A stretch of DNA of 64,000 nt from Fusarium oxysporum f. sp. lycopersici 4287 (GCF_000149955.1 NC_030992.1:4227721-4291720), one strand, 5' to 3'; counted from the stretch's first letter, positions 1-16,017 are shown. A program made the numbers and translations. The notes: generated from the letters alone by a model not told the origin.

Positions 1-1225
1 GCATCTGCCCTCAACAGGCCCGCGGTTGAAACCTACATCCCCCATCTGGATCTCGAGACCAAAGACTTTATTGCCGAGGCCTACAAGTTCGGAAAGGCTG
101 GAAAGACCGAGGTAGATCCGCTACCCCTGGTTCAGCGGCTGAGTCTCTCTCTGGCTTTGACGTTGAACTGGGGAACACGCATGCCCAGTTCTGACAGTGA
201 CCTGCTTAGAGAGATCACCCACGTTGAAGTCGAGATCAGCCGATTCCGAAGCACCACGGACAACTTGCAAGACTATATCCCACTCCTTCGCTTGAACCCC
301 TTCTCGTTTGGGCACAAAAAGGCTGCCGAGTATCGTAATCGCCGAGATGCATACCTGGGCATGCTGAACCGCGATCTTGAGGAGCGGGTAAGCAAGGGGA
401 CTCACAAGCCTTGCATCCAGGCAAATATCATGCTAGACCGAGAGGCCAAGCTCAACGACGTGGAGATGATGTCTATCAGCCTTACTATGCTGTCCGGTGG
501 ATTCGAGACTTTCTCAACGGTGACTACCTGGGCTATTGCCTACCTCGCAACGCACCCAGAGATCCAGGACAAGGCATACAAGGCCATCACAGATTTGCAT
601 GGCTCCAAGTCTCCTCTATGCGATCCTAACGATGACCAGAAGTGTGACTATGTTCGCGCCCTTGTGCGGGAAAGTTTGAGGCAAGTAAACGTCTCGCCTA
701 ATATAATGAGATGTAGCTCTAACGTCCAAACACAGGTACTTTACAGTTCTTCGCTTATCCCTGCCTCGGGCAACTAACAAAGACTTCTACTACGAGGGAA
801 AGTTTATACCAAAAGGAACAGTAGTGTTTCTAAACTCCTGGGCATGCAATATGGGTATGTTATGGCCTTTCTTGCTGATGCTGCCGCGTAGACTAACATG
901 TTTAGATGACGAGCTCTGGGAGGACCCCGAGATATTCCGTCCCGAGCGCTGGCTAGAGCATCCTGACCATCCCATGTTCACCTTTGGAGTGGGATACCGC
1001 ATGTGTGCAGGCTCACTGCTAGCAAACCGCGAGCTATATCTCACCTTCATGCGCATGATAGCTAGCTTTGAACTCTCTACAAGAGATGAGATCGACACTA
1101 ACCCGTTGACTGGGGTTGAAGACTTGACTAGTCTTGTGAGCACCCCGAGAAAGTATCGTGTCACCTTCAAGCCGCGAAACGATGCAGTCTTGAAGGCTGC
1201 GATTGCGCAGGGGTTTGATGAATAA
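1..1225 (+). CDS. Cytochrome P450, phenylacetate 2-hydroxylase (CYP504/PhacA)-like, 5' partial
   Basis: The reading frame is open from base 1, so the N-terminus lies outside the window. The I-helix region (about 490-590) reads LSGGFETFSTVTTWAI, followed by an ExxR helix (RESLR, ends at 680), a PERW motif and the haem loop FTFGVGYRMCAG (about 970-1010). Three exons fit: 1-680, 736-854 and 906-1225. The first intron (681-735) uses a GC donor (GCAAGT) with a normal AG acceptor; splicing there restores the conserved RYFTVL..LPR stretch of the PhacA family. Family knowledge: these haem monooxygenases hydroxylate phenylacetate or similar small aromatic acids at the ER. The substrate here is inferred. 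The nearby aminotransferase and decarboxylase fit an aromatic C6-C2 substrate. Confidence 0.88.
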
Positions 1226-1773
1226 GTAGTGGGTTATGTGGTATTGGAAAGTCCAGCTCTTTCAACTCGGCCTTTATTAATACATGCAGGGAGTATATAC
1301 CAGTAGAAAATGTCAACAGACTAAGTTAAAAAGTTATCTTGGGCTATCTATCTTGTTTTGTCTGTAATTCCTCGATCAAGAAGCTTTAGACCTGCATTTT
1401 TTGGCTGCTGAGATAATATCTGCCTTGATTATAAAAACTGTAAACTCAGGCCTTGGCCGTCTGCATATCGGTGCAACTGTATGACTTGTACATTTTCTTG
1501 GCAAGTCGTCACAGAAAGGTACCTAGAGGCAAAACTGCAAAGCGAAGCTGGGCTTGGAGAGATCTGTACCTTGCCACATAGATAAAACTTAAAGTAAATA
1601 TTGGGTGGTGTAAAACAGCAACCCTGAGCATGTAAAGTCTTATTGTGATAACTCAAGGTTAAGCCAGATGCGCGACACGACGTAATAAGCGATAGAAATT
1701 ACAGCCACCACAATGCTCAAATATTCAATTAAGTCTCAACACTACTATATAAGTATCTCTGCGACCTGGCTAC
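1226..1773. other. Intergenic, convergent 3' ends
   Basis: This stretch lies between the convergent P450 and MFS transporter genes. Only short unsupported reading frames are present, and I see no RNA gene or repeat in it. Confidence 0.5.
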
Positions 1774-3503
1774 TCACAACGTGTAAGTGAAACCATCCGT
1801 GTTCTCAATAACAAGCTTTCCTTGCCTCTGAAGCTGATTCTTACGTCGAAAGACAACAGTAGTCAAGCCTACAGAGATGAAAGTGAGACTGGCAGCGGTC
1901 AAACAGGCGTAAAGTCCAGGTCTATAAAGAAGCGTCAGTCTGGGGCAGCCAGGTAAGTAGTGGTATATAGATCAGACTTACCTATAGCCGGGCTTATCTT
2001 GCCCTCGAAAGACAAGGCTGGCAATAATGCCACCGATACCACCCATTCCAACAATCAGTGCAGAACAAAAGGCACGACGCCACTGGCCAACAATATTATT
2101 AGATTGGTATGTCAGTGTAAGTGGTAAACACGCGTTATCACCACCAACCACAAAGTAGGCACCGATGTAGCGCACTACGTTGTCATGATGAAAACCTAGA
2201 AAGGAAAGGCCGATGATCTCAAGGATAGAGTTGAGCATGATGAAAGGCCCTCGAAGCTTGTACTTATCCGATAACCAACTCTCTGTCAGTCCAAGTATGC
2301 CGCCGAATACATAGCACTTAGGAGCATTAGCCTGGGCAATGGATGAGAAAGCATTGGCTTGAAACTTACCGGAGCATTCAGGGTTTGAGCCTCCACCACT
2401 GAGAACCCAAGCCCATCTCTTAAGACAATGGGCAGGAAATAAGCGACAGCATAGATAACCATGGATGTCAGACCGAAGTTGATTGCCAAGATCCATACTT
2501 TCCAGTCAAGGGCATTCTCAAGGTAGGGTCGGAGGGAGAATTCAGTAGAATGGGCATCGCCTCTGTCCGCATCAATGCGACTGACCATAATATCAACCTC
2601 TTCAGCGGTCAGAAAGCGCTTTGTTTGGCGGGCGTTCTCTGGAAAGTCGACGATGAAGATATATCCGACGAACCCAAGCAAAGCCGTGACGACACCCTCC
2701 ATAATGAAGATCCAGCGCCAGCCTTCATAACCTGCAAGTCCGTCCATTTGTTGAAGCTAGAAGAGCATTAGTATCATAGCATTGGAGAGGTTGGCCGTAG
2801 GGGGGTTGAGGATACTCACTCCATAAGCAAGAACACCTCCAAAACCGCCAAAGACATTTCCAAACAGGTAGAAGAAGGCGATTCTGATGGCGACTTCATG
2901 CCGGACATACCAGGTGCTGATGAGAAAGACGGAGCTTGGGAAGAACCCCGCCTCTAGCAGACCCAATAGTATTCTGAGACCAGCAAGGTCCTGCCAGCGA
3001 TGAGCGAAACCAAAGGCAAGCATAACGATACCCCAAGCAACGCAGATCCCGGACAAGAACCAGCGCGGGCCAATCTTGCGAGCCATAACCGTCATGATGG
3101 GTTGGAAAAGAGTATAGGTTGGGAAGAAGAGGAGGACGATGATTGACTAGACATAAACTCATTAAACGTGTCTTTGCGAGGCTTTGAACATGAAGGGAGC
3201 TTACGTAGTTCATACCGCCGAGGTCGATATCTTCACCCATTCCTGCAACGACGCTATATTCATCAGTGCCAACATCTACATCAGCTGTGACTCAACTCAC
3301 GCATAGGCCAGATTCTGACGATCTATCTGACAAACGGTGTATAAGACGGCGATGATGATGCACAGTCGCATGTCTACCTTGCGTCGGATCTTACGAACCC
3401 GATCACTGAGGTTATTCATGGCGGTGGCTTCCACGGACCCGACAGCATATTCGACCTGTTCACTGGCAGCATCTTCTGCGTGCTTCTCCGTGGAGGACGT
3501 CAT
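1774..3503 (-). CDS. MFS transporter, allantoate permease (Dal5/anion:cation symporter) family
   Basis: Multi-exon gene read leftwards from ATG at 3503. The N-terminus is hydrophilic and leads into KVDMRLCIIIAVLYTVCQIDRQNLAYA, the usual first segment with the D-R-N signature of the ACS/Dal5 family. Further segments include the G-R-W-F-L-S-G helix, ILLGLLEAGFFPS and YEGWRWIFIMEG, all typical of this family. A last exon (about 1940-1774), just past the long frames, supplies the final helix and the polar C-terminus ending TYTL. Family role: plasma-membrane import of organic anions such as allantoate, nicotinate or other carboxylates. It is divergent from the adenylate-forming reductase, with a shared 627 bp promoter, so it may take up or export a cluster intermediate (inference). 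Confidence 0.85.
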
Positions 3504-4130
3504 GGTGAAAGGCTTATGGTAGTGATAAAAGAGGTAGGCTGAGTCTTTCTTCTCGGGCAGAAGTACGACAGGGATAGGAAGCCCGTTTGTGCACGATTGA
3601 GGAGGATCGGCCAGTTTATGTGTAAATCCGGTATTCCCACATCATTCACGCCATTACGAACCAATTCCGCCAGTTGAATTGCTATGACTTCACACTAAGA
3701 GTCATTTTCATTGGATGGACATCGATATCCTTTACCTTAGTCTAAATCATCAACAGACTCTACCCCGGATTCTTATCCTGGCCAACTCCCCCATATTGCC
3801 ATTCTATTCCCAAGCAACCCCGCGTTATGCGGAATCGGGATATCATTCCGTTTGACCGGAACCTTGATATTGAGTTAACCTAAATATGCCTAGTGTCACT
3901 GAGAACCGGAAAAGAGATTGCAAGCCGAGAAAATGACGGAAAGAGTTTCCTATTGTCTATTGTGGGTATTATATGAATTTCATATGTGAACTCACCAAGC
4001 ATCCTAATGAGGTATCTACCAAGACATTTATGTACCCTGGACTGCCTTCAAGATCACATAACTGTTATAAGTGAACGAAAGCGCTGCACAACTTCAATTG
4101 AATTTTTAATACAACCCCAACACGGACAGT
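3504..4130. promoter_or_regulatory. Divergent promoter between MFS carrier and A-T-R enzyme
   Basis: No gene is visible. It contains ATTCCGC at 3664-3670 and TGCGGAAT at 3828-3835, the latter facing ATTCCG at 3845-3850. This gives an inverted CGGAAT/ATTCCG pair, the form often bound by Zn2Cys6 dimers. Two further CCGGAA copies lie at 3857 and 3906. Binding is inference. Confidence 0.4.
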
Positions 4131-7100
4131 ATGGCCCTGGATGCAAGGACAATTGACGAGCTTGTCCGGCTAAATGCCGAGCGCAACAAGGATCATGTGG
4201 CAGTTATCGAGTCGCCTACAGGTGATCAACATTCTCAGTCATACACGTCCAAGCAAATCGATGACTTTGCTTTCCAAGTTGCATGTGTCTATTCTGAGAA
4301 ATACGACTTGCAACCTCGGACCTCATCTCACCAGAAGCCCAAAGTTGTTGCGTTATGCGGTATTGGAGACTTTGAGTATCTCATTACTGCACTCGCTATA
4401 GCCAAGCTTGGCCATACTACTTTGTTTCTATCTCCAAGATTGCCTCTCGAGAGCTGTGTTGGACTTTTAAGACCCTCAAACGCAGCGTTGCTGCTGGTTC
4501 AACAAGGCCAGCAATCTCTGGCAGAATATGTAAATGGTGATTCTCTGGATGTTGCGGCCGAGGCTGTTGCGCCAATCGACCAAGGCATGCCAACCCGCAG
4601 CACAGAGGGCAGGCAGAATACCAATCTGACAGCAGCCCTCGATATAGAAGCAGAGAGAAACACGGCTGTATGGATCCTCCACTCAAGTGGCTCAACAGGT
4701 CTTCCCAAGCTGGTATCTGTTCCCAACGGAGCTGCACTGCGTCGCTACACGGCAAATCTCGGTAGCCTTGGACTCGACACTCTTACAACTGTACCACTGT
4801 ATCATGCATTCGGAATGAGCAGCTTCTTTCGTTGCTTCATAAGCCAAAAGACGATTCAGCTTTACGCAAAACTCCCCATTACAACCAGCCATCTATTGCA
4901 AGTTACACGAGATCGAATGTTTGGGTTGTTCTCTGCTGTGCCCTTCACTATCAAGCTGCTAGCAGAGTCAGAAGAGGGTATGCGCTTTCTGCGTGGCTTC
5001 AGTGTCATCACGACTGGTGGATCACCTATGCCAGAGGATCTGGGTACCAAATTGGTAAGACAAGGGGTTCGGTTGGTGAGCGTCTATGGATCGTTAGTCT
5101 CATCCCTTTGCTTGTCAATTGTTGTTCTATTACTGACATGGCCCCAAGATCAGAGACCGGAACACTCCTGACTTCGTTGCGCCCGGCTGAAGACCACGAA
5201 TGGAGCTGGTTACGAGTCCCTGAGGAGGATGGCGACCTTCTCCGGTTTGAACACCAGGGATCTGACACGTATGAGCTGATATGCCCCAAGGCATGGTCGA
5301 TGCTGGCAGATTCGAACCAGGACGACGGTTCATGGAGAACAAAGGACTTGTTCACCAAGCACCTAACCATTCCTGGTGCATTCAAGTACATAGGAAGATT
5401 GGACGATATCTTGGTGCTTGAGAATGGTGAAAAGTTCAATCCAATCTCTGTCGAGAGCGAAATATCAAGCTCCCCGCTCATAGATGGATGCATCATCTTT
5501 GGGACAGGAAAGCCAGCTGCTGGTATCGCTGTGATTCCTTCCGAGGTAACAGATCATCTGACTAAGGATGAGTTAAGGCTTTTACTGAGGCGCACCATCG
5601 ACAAGGCTCAGACTTCGTTACCGATGTATGGAAGAATCACTGAGGATATGATTCTTCTTTTGCCCAGAAACTCAGTTGCTCCCCGGACGGAAAAAGGTAC
5701 CATCATACGAAGCAAGTTCCTTAAGGCCTATGAACAGCAAATTCAGGCCATTTACGAAAAACAGGATGCGGCTGTCGAAACGAGACAGTACACGAAAGAT
5801 GAGATATTGAAGTTTTTGTCAAAGCAACTCGTAAGTGTCTTACAACTGTCTCCTGAGGCGGAACCAGGTCACGACCAAGACTTCTCAACCTTTGGTTTGG
5901 ACTCTTTGCGCGCAATGCAGCTTCGCAGCGCAATAATGAAGCACGTCGACCTCGGAGTAAACAAACTCGGCATCAACGTGGTATTTGACTTTCCCACAAT
6001 TGCTTCGCTAGCCCAGGAGATATCCAGGGTTAGCTCCGGTGCAGAGGCTAGCAGTCTTGACGCCAAGGACGAACAAGATGCGGCAAATATGTTACAGCGA
6101 TATGCAAACTTCGGCGGCCAAAGAAGAGAACCACGCAGTGCACGCACTTTGAGCCAAAACATCGTAAGTAAAGTCAAACTTGTGCTGGATTATGTTACAA
6201 CTACTTACTCTGCAGCAGGTCTTGACTGGAGCGACTGGCTCACTCGGAGCACATCTACTGGCAAAGCTGGCCCTTTCTTCATCTGTCCAGACAGTCTACT
6301 GCCTCGTAAGGGCATCATCTAACGCGAATGCTCAAGAACGTGTCGAGAAGTCGTTGGAAGAGAGAAACCTGAGATCAAACTTTCCAGAAGAGCTGCCGCG
6401 GAAGATTACTTGCTTGGCGGCTGATCTTTCTGACCAATACTTGGGTCTCGGGAAGGACACCTTTCGATCTATCGCGAGAGACGTCGATATAGTCTATCAC
6501 TGTGGATGGACTGTCAACTTCAACCAACGTCTAAGCACATTCGAGAAGTCATGTGTTGCAGGCGTTCGCCATCTGCTCGATCTCTGTTTGGCCGACTCTG
6601 GTTTAGCTGCCGCGCGTTTCATCATGTTCAGCTCCATCGGCACTATCATGAGTACATCAGAGGACACCATCCCTGAGCGCCTACCAAAGTCCCTTGCAGA
6701 AGCCAACCGGACTGGATACTCGCGCTCTAAGTGTGTCGCAGAGCAAATCTGTGCCAAAGCTGCGGCTGAAGCTGGTCTTCCAGTAGCGATCGTTAGAATT
6801 GGTCAGATTGTTGGCGATACTATCAATGGCATCTGGAATACATCTGAAGCGGTGCCATTGATGATAAGATCAGCTCAAATAATTGGAGCACTGCCGACTT
6901 TGCAAGAGCGAGTCCGATGGTTACCTGTCGACGATGTGGCACAGATTGTTATCGAGATTGGATCAAGCGATGCTATAGTAGCAAACGAGACATCTGTCTT
7001 CAACATAGTGAATCCTCATACTCTCAGGTGGACAAAAGACTTACTCCCACTGCTAGCCCAGAATGGTCTGGCCTTCCAGGCTGTTCCACCTTCGGACTGG

Positions 7101-7322
7101 CTCAAAAGACTTGAGGGGTCTGATACTGATCCCAAGGCAAACCCACCAAGAAAGTTACTTGAGTACTTCAGAAGGCAATGCCAGCATCAAGACAGTGAGG
7201 AGCGAGAGTGGGAAACGAGTAGGGCAGACAAATGGTCCCCAACTTTCCATAAGTCGAGTGCACCGAGTCCGCAGTTGATCTCAGTCATAGTTGGTTATTT
7301 CAAAGGGGCCTGGAAGGTGTAA
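4131..7322 (+). CDS. NRPS-like adenylate-forming reductase (adenylation - carrier - thioester reductase)
   Basis: Three exons join in frame (4131-5092, 5149-6163, 6219-7322) to give 1,026 residues, the usual size for fungal A-T-R enzymes. The adenylation domain (about 1-440) has the AMP-binding loop HSSGSTGLPK and a YGSSETG core motif restored by the first splice. The carrier domain (about 555-640) has the phosphopantetheine serine in FGLDSLRAMQ. The reductase domain (about 685-1026) opens with the NAD(P) motif LTGATGSLGAHLL and has the YSRSK catalytic pair. Family role: a carboxylic acid is activated as AMP ester, loaded on the carrier and released as aldehyde or alcohol by NADPH reduction. 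There is no condensation domain. Substrate unknown; an aromatic acid is suggested by the neighbours. Confidence 0.92.
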
Positions 7323-7804
7323 ATAGCCAATAGACACTGAGTTCCTTATGTCCATCTTTATGTCTGTACCGGTTACTGTATTGTGATTATGTCAATCTTT
7401 CATTCTCTTCCGCCAAAGCCAACTGTGGACATGGGCTGCTGGCGATTGTATGCAATCATTTATGTTGTTAATACCACCCGATATGGCACAGGTCTTGTAC
7501 AAATAGTGACGTTTTACCTGAGCGTGGAGAGTAATCTGCGTGTGGACTGCCATGACTTCATGCTCATGAAATATTGGTGGCTGATCAATTTTAGATACAC
7601 TGAAATACTGCCAACGTGCACCCATTATCTACATTTAGCTATCATACTATTGAACTAGACTAAGTTTGCCGCGGAGATTGATACATCTTGAACGAAATAT
7701 ATGATCCAAAAATGTATAATACACATATCATTGTGCTACGGCTCAAGTTATGAACTACAATACTGCTGTTTCGCATCATGGTAGAGCCACCCATATCTAA
7801 CAAG
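7323..7804. other. Intergenic, convergent 3' ends
   Basis: Between the reductase-type NRPS-like gene and the monooxygenase. Moderately AT-rich, no convincing gene or repeat seen. Confidence 0.5.
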
Positions 7805-9844
7805 CTATCCCCTCCCGTTGACATAGTGAGAGACTTCATATTGAATTGGCTTGGCCTCCCTGTCTGCCGGGTCCACAAACCACCTGTTATATTGTTAGCA
7901 TTTGTCAAGAAACACGCATGCTCAAGCAACAACTCACGTCAGGTCAGCTCCCTCAGGCCTTTCTTCCTCGAGAGCCGTGAAACCATTGGCCAACCACACA
8001 AATGCAAGGTCGCTATCCTCGCACAAACTCTTCCACTCAAAGTCCTCGTATCTAGGGTCCTCAAGAAGTGTGAAAAGCTGGATTCGTGAGCCTGGATGCA
8101 GTGACCGGAGTTCTCCATCCTTGGTTCCATTCTTGTAGGTGCTGGTACACCCTGACGCCCATACCGTTCTCTTGAGATATGACAGGGCATGATTCTGATA
8201 TGCCCGAGAGACTCCTGGACGAAGACTGAAGGATGAGTAGTTCTGTGTCTGGAGCTTTCTGATCATTCTCACGATGAAGCGATTGCACATCTCAATGGAT
8301 GTAACCAAGCTTCCGTGACCGAGTGGACTGGCTGGGCCAAGTATGGTAAAGTAGTTGGGCATATCAGCAGCACAGACCGACAGATAAGACTCAGGAGCCT
8401 TGAGCCATACCTCTTGAAGGTTGAGGCCATCCTTGCCGAGGATAGGGAAACGAGGTGCATAAGATAGCTCAAACCCAGTGGCACAAATAATAGAGTCCAC
8501 CTTGGACTCGCGACCATCCTTTGTGAGAATTCCGTTGGGTGTGAACTCGGCAATGTCTCCCCAAACTACCTCGCACTTGGGCGATACAAAGGCTTCTAGA
8601 TATCCCAATCCGGGTGTTGGTCGACGGCATCTAAGATATGTCAGTTGATGCTATTCCCCCAAGGCTATTTGTACATACCCAACAGCAAAGTCCGGCTCTA
8701 GAAGTTTGGCCAGGTCACGCCTTGAGTCGAGTTTAGCCTTGAGGTTGTCAACGGCTGATTGGCGAGCCAGCTTCTGTTCAGGTGTATGATCCATGAAAAA
8801 CTTGAAACGTGTGTTGACATCATCCTCCATGCCCTTGCGGAATTCAAGATATTTCTCGGGGTGCTTGGCCCACTCAGACTTCTCCTCCTCAGTGAATTTG
8901 TAGTTGACACCCTTTGGTCCAGCGAACTTCTCACCGATGCGGGAGGTAATCCATGTTGGACTGCGAATGTGAACGTAGATCTTCTTGACCTTGTCAAGAA
9001 TAGCCGGCAGAACTTGAATTCCGCTGCTACCGTTACCGATCAGAGCAACAGTCTTGCCCTCAATATCCTTTTCCCAGTCAGAGGGCCAGTTGGCGGTGTG
9101 AAACATAGTGCCACGGAAGGTCTCGCGCCCGGGGACGTTGCGAGGCCATTTCCAGTTGTTGAAGAAGCCGGTGGCGTTTACAAAAACGTCACACTCATCA
9201 ATAAACTCATCGTTGGTCTCGCCGTCTGTGACGCCAGGACTGGAGATGGCAACATCCCGACCATCGGTCTTTTTGACACGGAGTTGCCAGATTTGTCTCT
9301 CTTCTATCCACTTGGCTTCAACTACTTTATGTGATAACTTGAAGTATGAGCGCAAGTCGTGTTGGTCAGCGCAGTCCTCAAAGTACTGCTTGATCTCTGG
9401 TGCGGGCGCGTAAAAATGCGACCAGTGGGGATTGGGTGCCCAGGTATACTGGTAGCTGTGAGCTGGAACATCACAGGCGCATCTTTTAGCAGTCAGCATA
9501 GCACCGTCTTGAGTGGCTTGAAAAGGCAGCAAGGGCTCAACATACCCGGGATATCTACTTTCATGCCAGGTCCCGCCTATACCAGCATTCTTCTCATAAA
9601 TAGTGAGCTCCACGCCAGGGACCTTGCCAACGCGGACTGCACGGGCAAGATCAACGCCTCCAAAACCTGCCCCGACAGCAATTACTTTGAGCTTGCGGGG
9701 TGTGAGCATGGGAACCTTGGATAGGGCGTAAGCAAGGTCATCGCGACCCTGGTAGTCTTCAGTGGCTCCCGGCAGGGTAGTGGAGGTAACAACCTCATTG
9801 AAGTATTTGGTTGCACGGGCTTTGGGAGAGAGTGAATAGTCCAT
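7805..9844 (-). CDS. Flavin-containing Baeyer-Villiger-type monooxygenase
   Basis: Three exons (9844-8679, 8630-7938, 7883-7805) join in frame to 645 residues. The first Rossmann motif is GAGFGGVDLARAV (about 57-70). The Baeyer-Villiger fingerprint FRGTMFHTANWP follows, then a second dinucleotide motif ALIGNGSSGIQ and an ATGFELS motif typical of class B flavoprotein monooxygenases. The first splice restores the GLGYLEAF region. The small last exon replaces a stop that would otherwise follow directly after the GADLT sequence. Family role: FAD- and NADPH-dependent insertion of oxygen next to a carbonyl, making esters or lactones, in the cytosol. Substrate unknown; aldehydes or ketones made by the neighbouring decarboxylase and reductase are plausible. 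Confidence 0.9.
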
Positions 9845-10023
9845 CTTGGATAGAAATTGTTCTTGCAGTGTCTGAGCTTTCAGTATAGACTCTAATCTAA
9901 GATCACGGGAAAGTGTCTACTATATTCTAGGCCGGGCCTTGAGTATCTTGCTCTTTTCCCAATGGAAAGACATAAACGATAACCGACACTACCCTCCACC
10001 ATTCCCTTGTAACATAAGAAGAA

Positions 10024-10072
10024 GCGGAAAGCGGATTGTATTTCCCGGCACAAGTTGTGGCGTAGCCCGGAA
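10024..10072. promoter_or_regulatory. CGGAA-type motifs upstream of the monooxygenase
   Basis: GCGGAA at 10024-10029, GCGGAT at 10031-10036 and a CCCGGAAC at about 10066 lie 180-230 bp upstream of the monooxygenase start. They resemble the repeated motif in the other promoters of this cluster. Functional role is inferred only. Confidence 0.3.
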
Positions 10073-10179
10073 CGTTGAGCGAAATCCCACCAATGACAAG
10101 TGTTTACACTGGTACTGGCTTTCCAAGACATAGCTCCCGCATTCATCAAATTGAATTAACAAGTACGAACTACGCAGTA

Positions 10180-10440
10180 TGAGTTAATAACAGAAGAATA
10201 TTTATAAAGGCCTGCTTTACTTACAGCTATCTTTTATATAAGTTTATTATAGCTCTTTTAAATATTAGAAATTAATTTCATTATATATGTGTTAAACTCC
10301 TAGTAAATATACTAGTTACTAATACTAAGATAAAGCATAATAAAGGTAATTATTGTATCTTATTTTATAAAAACATATTATAAGTAATACTAATTTATAA
10401 TAAATATGTATAATTTATTGCTATATGTTACTTTTTTTCA
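10180..10440. other. AT-rich island
   Basis: About 260 bp almost entirely A/T with TA-rich words, between the aminotransferase 3' end and the monooxygenase promoter. It looks like mutated, RIP-type non-coding DNA. No coding potential. Confidence 0.5.
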
Positions 10441-11909
<1,469 letters not shown>

Positions 11910-12209
11910 GTGTCTCCACGGCGAAGTAATTATTTCTTGTCTTTTGGTTAGAGTCAGCCAGTACCGAGACTGCGAAAAGCGGAACTATGGAACTACGGAA
12001 TGGCGGAATTCGTACTAAAATACGAATAGCGGAAACAATAATACATTCACCTCTGCGGAATCCCTTATGTGGAGCCTGGCGATAGAAGTGACATCTAATT
12101 CCGTCTTAGAAATTGTGTGCCATAAATTGAGAACGAAGCACAAAATGCTGAAGGTAACCAACATTCGATCGAAACTCTGCGGTATCAAGGAGTCTAGCTA
12201 TTCGCAATC
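11910..12209. promoter_or_regulatory. Divergent aminotransferase/decarboxylase promoter with CGGAA array
   Basis: A 300 bp bidirectional promoter. Five CGGAA copies on the + strand lie within about 80 bp: GCGGAA at 11979, ACGGAA at about 11995, GCGGAAT at 12003, GCGGAA at 12029 and GCGGAAT at 12055. A reverse copy ATTCCG is at 12098. The same core is found in the other promoters of the left cluster. Likely a binding array for a pathway regulator (inference). Confidence 0.5.
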
Positions 12210-14279
<2,070 letters not shown>

Positions 14280-14767
14280 AAAGACTATAGTAGACAGTTA
14301 AATATATATTTAAAATTATATATAATGCCTGGTTATTGAAGATGTCAGCATGTCTATACCATTCCAGTGAAATGCCATTACATTAGGTTATTCACATTCT
14401 TTCGACATCAAGCGCATGTTGCTCGAGTTCATTTCAACACAACGTTGTAAAGTGATATTGGTGCGATTTCGAAAATTAGTATCATCGGGACACAGACACT
14501 GTTAACAAGAAAAATATGTGATAATACTTCTCAGCCATGTGGAGACTATGCTAGGTCCAGATGTAGGAACGGGTTGTGACAAGAAAACTACATTCCGATT
14601 CGGAAGACCGTTCCGATATCCTCGAAGCTCCACCCAGAACTGCATTCCGCATACCCACCAGTTCCGCATTGGGCTATGTTGGCAACACAAAATAAATAAT
14701 TGTCGCGAGGGATAGAGCCGCTTAGGAAAGTTATTGTTTCAAGAGAAACATTCATATCAACGTCACC
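14280..14767. promoter_or_regulatory. Reductase promoter with ATTCCG/TTCCGC motifs
   Basis: No gene. The left 60 bp is AT-rich. Between 14592 and 14667 lie ATTCCG, CGGAA, GTTCCG, ATTCCGC (14644-14650) and TTCCGC (14662-14667), the same core as in the aminotransferase/decarboxylase promoter. They lie 100-180 bp from the reductase start. Confidence 0.4.
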
Positions 14768-15810
14768 ATGCCAGGAAAAAAGGTCCTACTTACAGGCGGC
14801 AGTGGATTTGTTGGATCTCATTGCCTTGATTTTCTGCTTCAGGAAGGGTGAGTTCAATGGCCATCTCAGCGTTGAGTTTCCTGACATAACCAAGCTATGA
14901 GGTCGTTGCAACGGTGCGATCTGAGAAGAAAGGACAAGGAATTCTCAGTGCCTTCCCTGCAGCCAAATCGCAACTTTCATACGCCATTGTCGAGGACATT
15001 GCTCGGGGTAATGCTTTCGATGAGGCTGTAAGAACTGCCGAATTCGATGCAGTGTTGCACGTAGCCAGCCCATATCACTACAAGCCGTTAGATATACAGA
15101 AGGATCTTATTGACCCTGCTGTCAACGGCACATTGAATATCCTCAAGGCAGTCAGCGATCACGCCCCAACGGTCAAGCGCGTCGTCATAACCTCATCTTT
15201 CTCCGCGGTAGTCAATATTAAACATCCCGAGAAAACGTATCGAGAGCATCACTTCAACCCAATCACTAGGGAGGAGGCATATGAGGATGGCGTACAGGCT
15301 TACAGAGCTAGTAAGACATTTGCCGAGCTCGCTGCTTGGGAATTTATGCAAGTCAAGAAGCCTGGATTCTCTCTCACCACTATGAATCCACCTCTCATTC
15401 TTGGACCACCGGCCCCGTGGCTCGTATCCATGGACTCGATCAATACTTCCAATGAGCGTCTGAGAGACCTTTGTCAGGGAAAATGGAAAGACGAATTACC
15501 TCCAACAGCCTCGTGGTACTGGGTTGACGTTAGAGATGTTGCTCGCGCTCACGTCCGAGCATTGGAGAAGTTGGATGCTGGAGGAAAGAGGTTCTTTTTG
15601 ATGCAAGGTAGGATGAGTAATGCTCAGATCGCACAGGTGGCAGCAGATGAATATCCGCAGCTCAAGGATAAGATCCCCAAGACTCTCGTGGACGATACAC
15701 CACCCGATCTTTGGGAGGTTGACACAGCACCATCGAGGGACATTCTAGGCCTCGAGTATCGGGATCTGAAAACCTGTATAGTTGACTCGCTGAAGCTTCT
15801 GATAAGTTAA
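14768..15810 (+). CDS. NAD(P)-dependent aldehyde/ketone reductase, GRE2/dihydroflavonol reductase-like
   Basis: Two exons (14768-14847, 14895-15810) give 331 residues. Exon 1 carries the Rossmann motif LLTGGSGFVGSHCLDFL. Exon 2 has VITSSFSAV and the catalytic YRASK (Tyr-x3-Lys) of extended short-chain dehydrogenases. Splicing joins EGYEVVATVRS, as expected for the family. Family knowledge: yeast Gre2 reduces methylglyoxal and 3-methylbutanal, so reduction of an aldehyde or ketone is expected. It is the next gene after the 2-oxo acid decarboxylase on the same strand and could complete an Ehrlich-type conversion to alcohol (inference). Confidence 0.9.
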
Positions 15811-16009
15811 TATTTGTTCGACGAGGCTAGCGAAACCCTGTCGTAACTTAACTATTTAAAACAGAAAGAATTCAATCCATCCCATCCGTTGCAGCTAATT
15901 TAAATATTACGTCCGACTATATAAGTAATCTATCATTCAATTTGAAGCTTCTCATCACAGTCCTGCCACCAGTACGCCACCAGCCATCAAAGCAATAACT
16001 AAAGACCCT

Positions 16010-16017
16010 GCCACACG
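16010..16017. repeat. Left 8 bp target-site duplication of the hAT element
   Basis: GCCACACG, identical to the copy at 16777-16784. One copy belongs to the host coding sequence. Confidence 0.92.

Noticed and set aside
4499..4755. Several minus-strand frames opposite the A-T-R gene
   Set aside because: Shadows of the adenylation domain coding sequence.
8759..9334. 191-codon + strand frame opposite the monooxygenase
   Set aside because: Antisense shadow of a strongly supported flavoprotein exon.
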